Made by a program: the position numbers and the translations under genes. A DNA stretch of 6,309 nucleotides from Vulcanimicrobiota bacterium (lineage in GTDB: Bacteria > Vulcanimicrobiota > Vulcanimicrobiia > Vulcanimicrobiales > Vulcanimicrobiaceae). The DNA lies in NCBI GenBank assembly GCA_019245275.1, contig JAFARW010000082.1, forward strand, positions 1 to 6,309. The letters are read 5' to 3'. Under the pieces are notes generated by a model. It searched no databases and had not been told where the DNA came from. It saw only the letters and a list, made by a program, of their open reading frames with translations. Of this stretch, positions 5,320-6,309 are shown piece by piece (the first letter of the stretch is position 1; each line of letters begins with the position of its first letter).

Positions 5320-6309
5320 TTAAACGGGCCGCACCTCACGCTCGCTCAGCTGATCGCGAACATGCTGCACGGAGACGAGAGATCGGTCGCCGACCCATTG
5401 CAGCGGCGGAATCTGCCAGAACGCCGCCATCGCTGAAAGCGCGCCTGCGTAAACGACGCGTAACTCCGAAAAATCTTTCCACGATCGATCCGGATCGCGC
5501 ATCTCAAAACCCAGCTGCGAGAGGCGCGCGTAGGCTTGATCGAACTCAGCGCGTTCGATACCGACCGATTCGTGAGTCTCTAGTTCGAAGTAACGGACGA
5601 AATCGTGCGTCAAATGTCGCCCGAGCCAATAGAAGATCTGAGCTTGGCCGTGCGCGGTCTTCTCCGTTGTCGTCAAGAGCAGCGTTGCGGCATCGAGCAG
5701 CGTGCCGAGCGTACCGACCCACGATTCGTAATCGTGGCTCGAACGAAAGTACGACAGGATCGGGTAGGCGAGATGACTCTCCATCACTTCGGCGGTCCAC
5801 TGTTGTGCCTGCGCGAAGAGCGTAGGAAGGTCATCGATGATATCCTTACCCGCGGCAATCGCGAGCAACCCGATTCCGCTCGGCGGCGAACCGGCCCGAT
5901 TGCCGACGGTGACGACAAAGACTTCCCGTCGCTGAAATGCGCCGAACACCGCAAAGAGAAACGCCGTCGTGATTGCCACTACGCTCAAGCCGGATGCGCC
6001 TGCCGCTAACGACAAGAATCGCGCCAGCCCGCCACGGCCGGTGATGTCACCGAAGCCGATCGTGAAGAGCGACGTACCGGCGAAATAGAGCGCGCCCCAG
6101 AAATCGACCGGTTGCGGTTGCAGTTGGCTTCGCAGGGCGTAGAAGAGCAATCCATAGGCGACAACCAGCGTGAAGACCCAGGCCGCCAGGATGCAAATGA
6201 GCGCGAAGGGCGCGAACGTTGCTAAGAAATCTTCGCGCTTGTCGTCGTCAGCAATGCGCCAAGAAAGACGCGGCCAGATTCTCCACAAGAATCGAACGAG
6301 GTACGCGCT
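5320..6309 (-). CDS. Two-TM potassium channel family protein (Ion_trans_2 type), 5' end probably outside window
   Basis: Inner-membrane potassium-channel-like protein. Numbering from the internal TTG at 6288, TM1 is about residues 27-52 (FALICILAAWVFTLVVAYGL), the pore helix follows VDFWGALYFAGTSLF (61-75), the selectivity filter is TIGFGD (76-81), and TM2 is about 92-118. The remaining 200 or so residues are cytoplasmic and mostly helical, including HLAYPILSYFRSSHDYESW (172-190). They show no RCK/TrkA nucleotide-binding motif. From memory, a similar HLxYPxLxYxR segment occurs in other bacterial proteins annotated as two-pore-domain potassium channels. The frame is open from 6288 to the window edge (SAYLVRF), and such proteins often carry extra N-terminal sequence, so I treat it as partial; TTG 6288 is a possible but weak start. 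The TAA at 5320-5322 faces the protease stop with 7 bp between, and no terminator hairpin is visible. A role in potassium flux is inferred from the filter alone. Confidence 0.9.
   Translation of the reverse strand, partial: SAYLVRFLWRIWPRLSWRIADDDKREDFLATFAPFALICILAAWVFTLVVAYGLLFYALRSQLQPQPVDFWGALYFAGTSLFTIGFGDITGRGGLARFLSLAAGASGLSVVAITTAFLFAVFGAFQRREVFVVTVGNRAGSPPSGIGLLAIAAGKDIIDDLPTLFAQAQQWTAEVMESHLAYPILSYFRSSHDYESWVGTLGTLLDAATLLLTTTEKTAHGQAQIFYWLGRHLTHDFVRYFELETHESVGIERAEFDQAYARLSQLGFEMRDPDRSWKDFSELRVVYAGALSAMAAFWQIPPLQWVGDRSLVSVQHVRDQLSEREVRPV

Noticed and set aside
5316..5825. Plus-strand open frame opposite the channel gene
   Set aside because: It is Arg/Ser-rich and featureless, and lies entirely antisense to a frame with a K+ selectivity filter and membrane helices.

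Overview
The window reads as part of a GC-rich chromosome from a diderm (outer-membrane) bacterium. The main evidence is a TonB-dependent outer-membrane receptor with a Sec signal peptide, together with two probable lipoproteins. The receptor's short Pro/Thr linker and its plug sequence remind me of environmental lineages such as Candidatus Eremiobacterota, but this is a low-confidence impression and could not be tested here. I see no mobile element, CRISPR array, rRNA or tRNA.

Left half, minus strand (1-2737): this is a vitamin B12 (cobalamin) uptake unit. A cobalamin riboswitch (about 2594-2737) is followed by a short hairpin that buries the ribosome-binding site (2563-2584). Next come a BtuB-like TonB-dependent receptor (2558 down to 675) and an overlapping BtuC/FecCD-type inner-membrane permease that runs off the left edge. 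An ABC ATPase (BtuD) would be expected just beyond base 1.

Middle and right, plus strand (about 2657-5312): a divergent, tightly packed cluster. It starts with a BtuF-like cobalamin-binding lipoprotein, whose 5' end lies on top of, and antisense to, the riboswitch. The ribosome-associated GTPase HflX overlaps its end by 34 bp. A small lipoprotein-type trypsin-like serine protease then starts in the ATGA overlap with the hflX stop. The three genes are probably cotranscribed, although hflX and the protease have no evident role in B12 uptake.

Right end, minus strand (5320-6309): a two-helix potassium-channel-like protein with a TIGFGD selectivity filter and a long cytoplasmic C-terminal region of unrecognised fold. 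It converges on the protease gene with only 7 bp between the stops, and its 5' end is probably outside the window.

Together, receptor, periplasmic binding lipoprotein and permease form the outer-to-inner membrane path for corrinoid import, with riboswitch feedback visible only on the receptor/permease transcript. The least ordinary part of the window is the 2531-2812 divergent junction. There the riboswitch, the binding-protein 5' end and a small inverted repeat are superimposed, and the binding-protein gene has no conventional start codon where its signal peptide needs one. I found no clear sign of a wholly new system.
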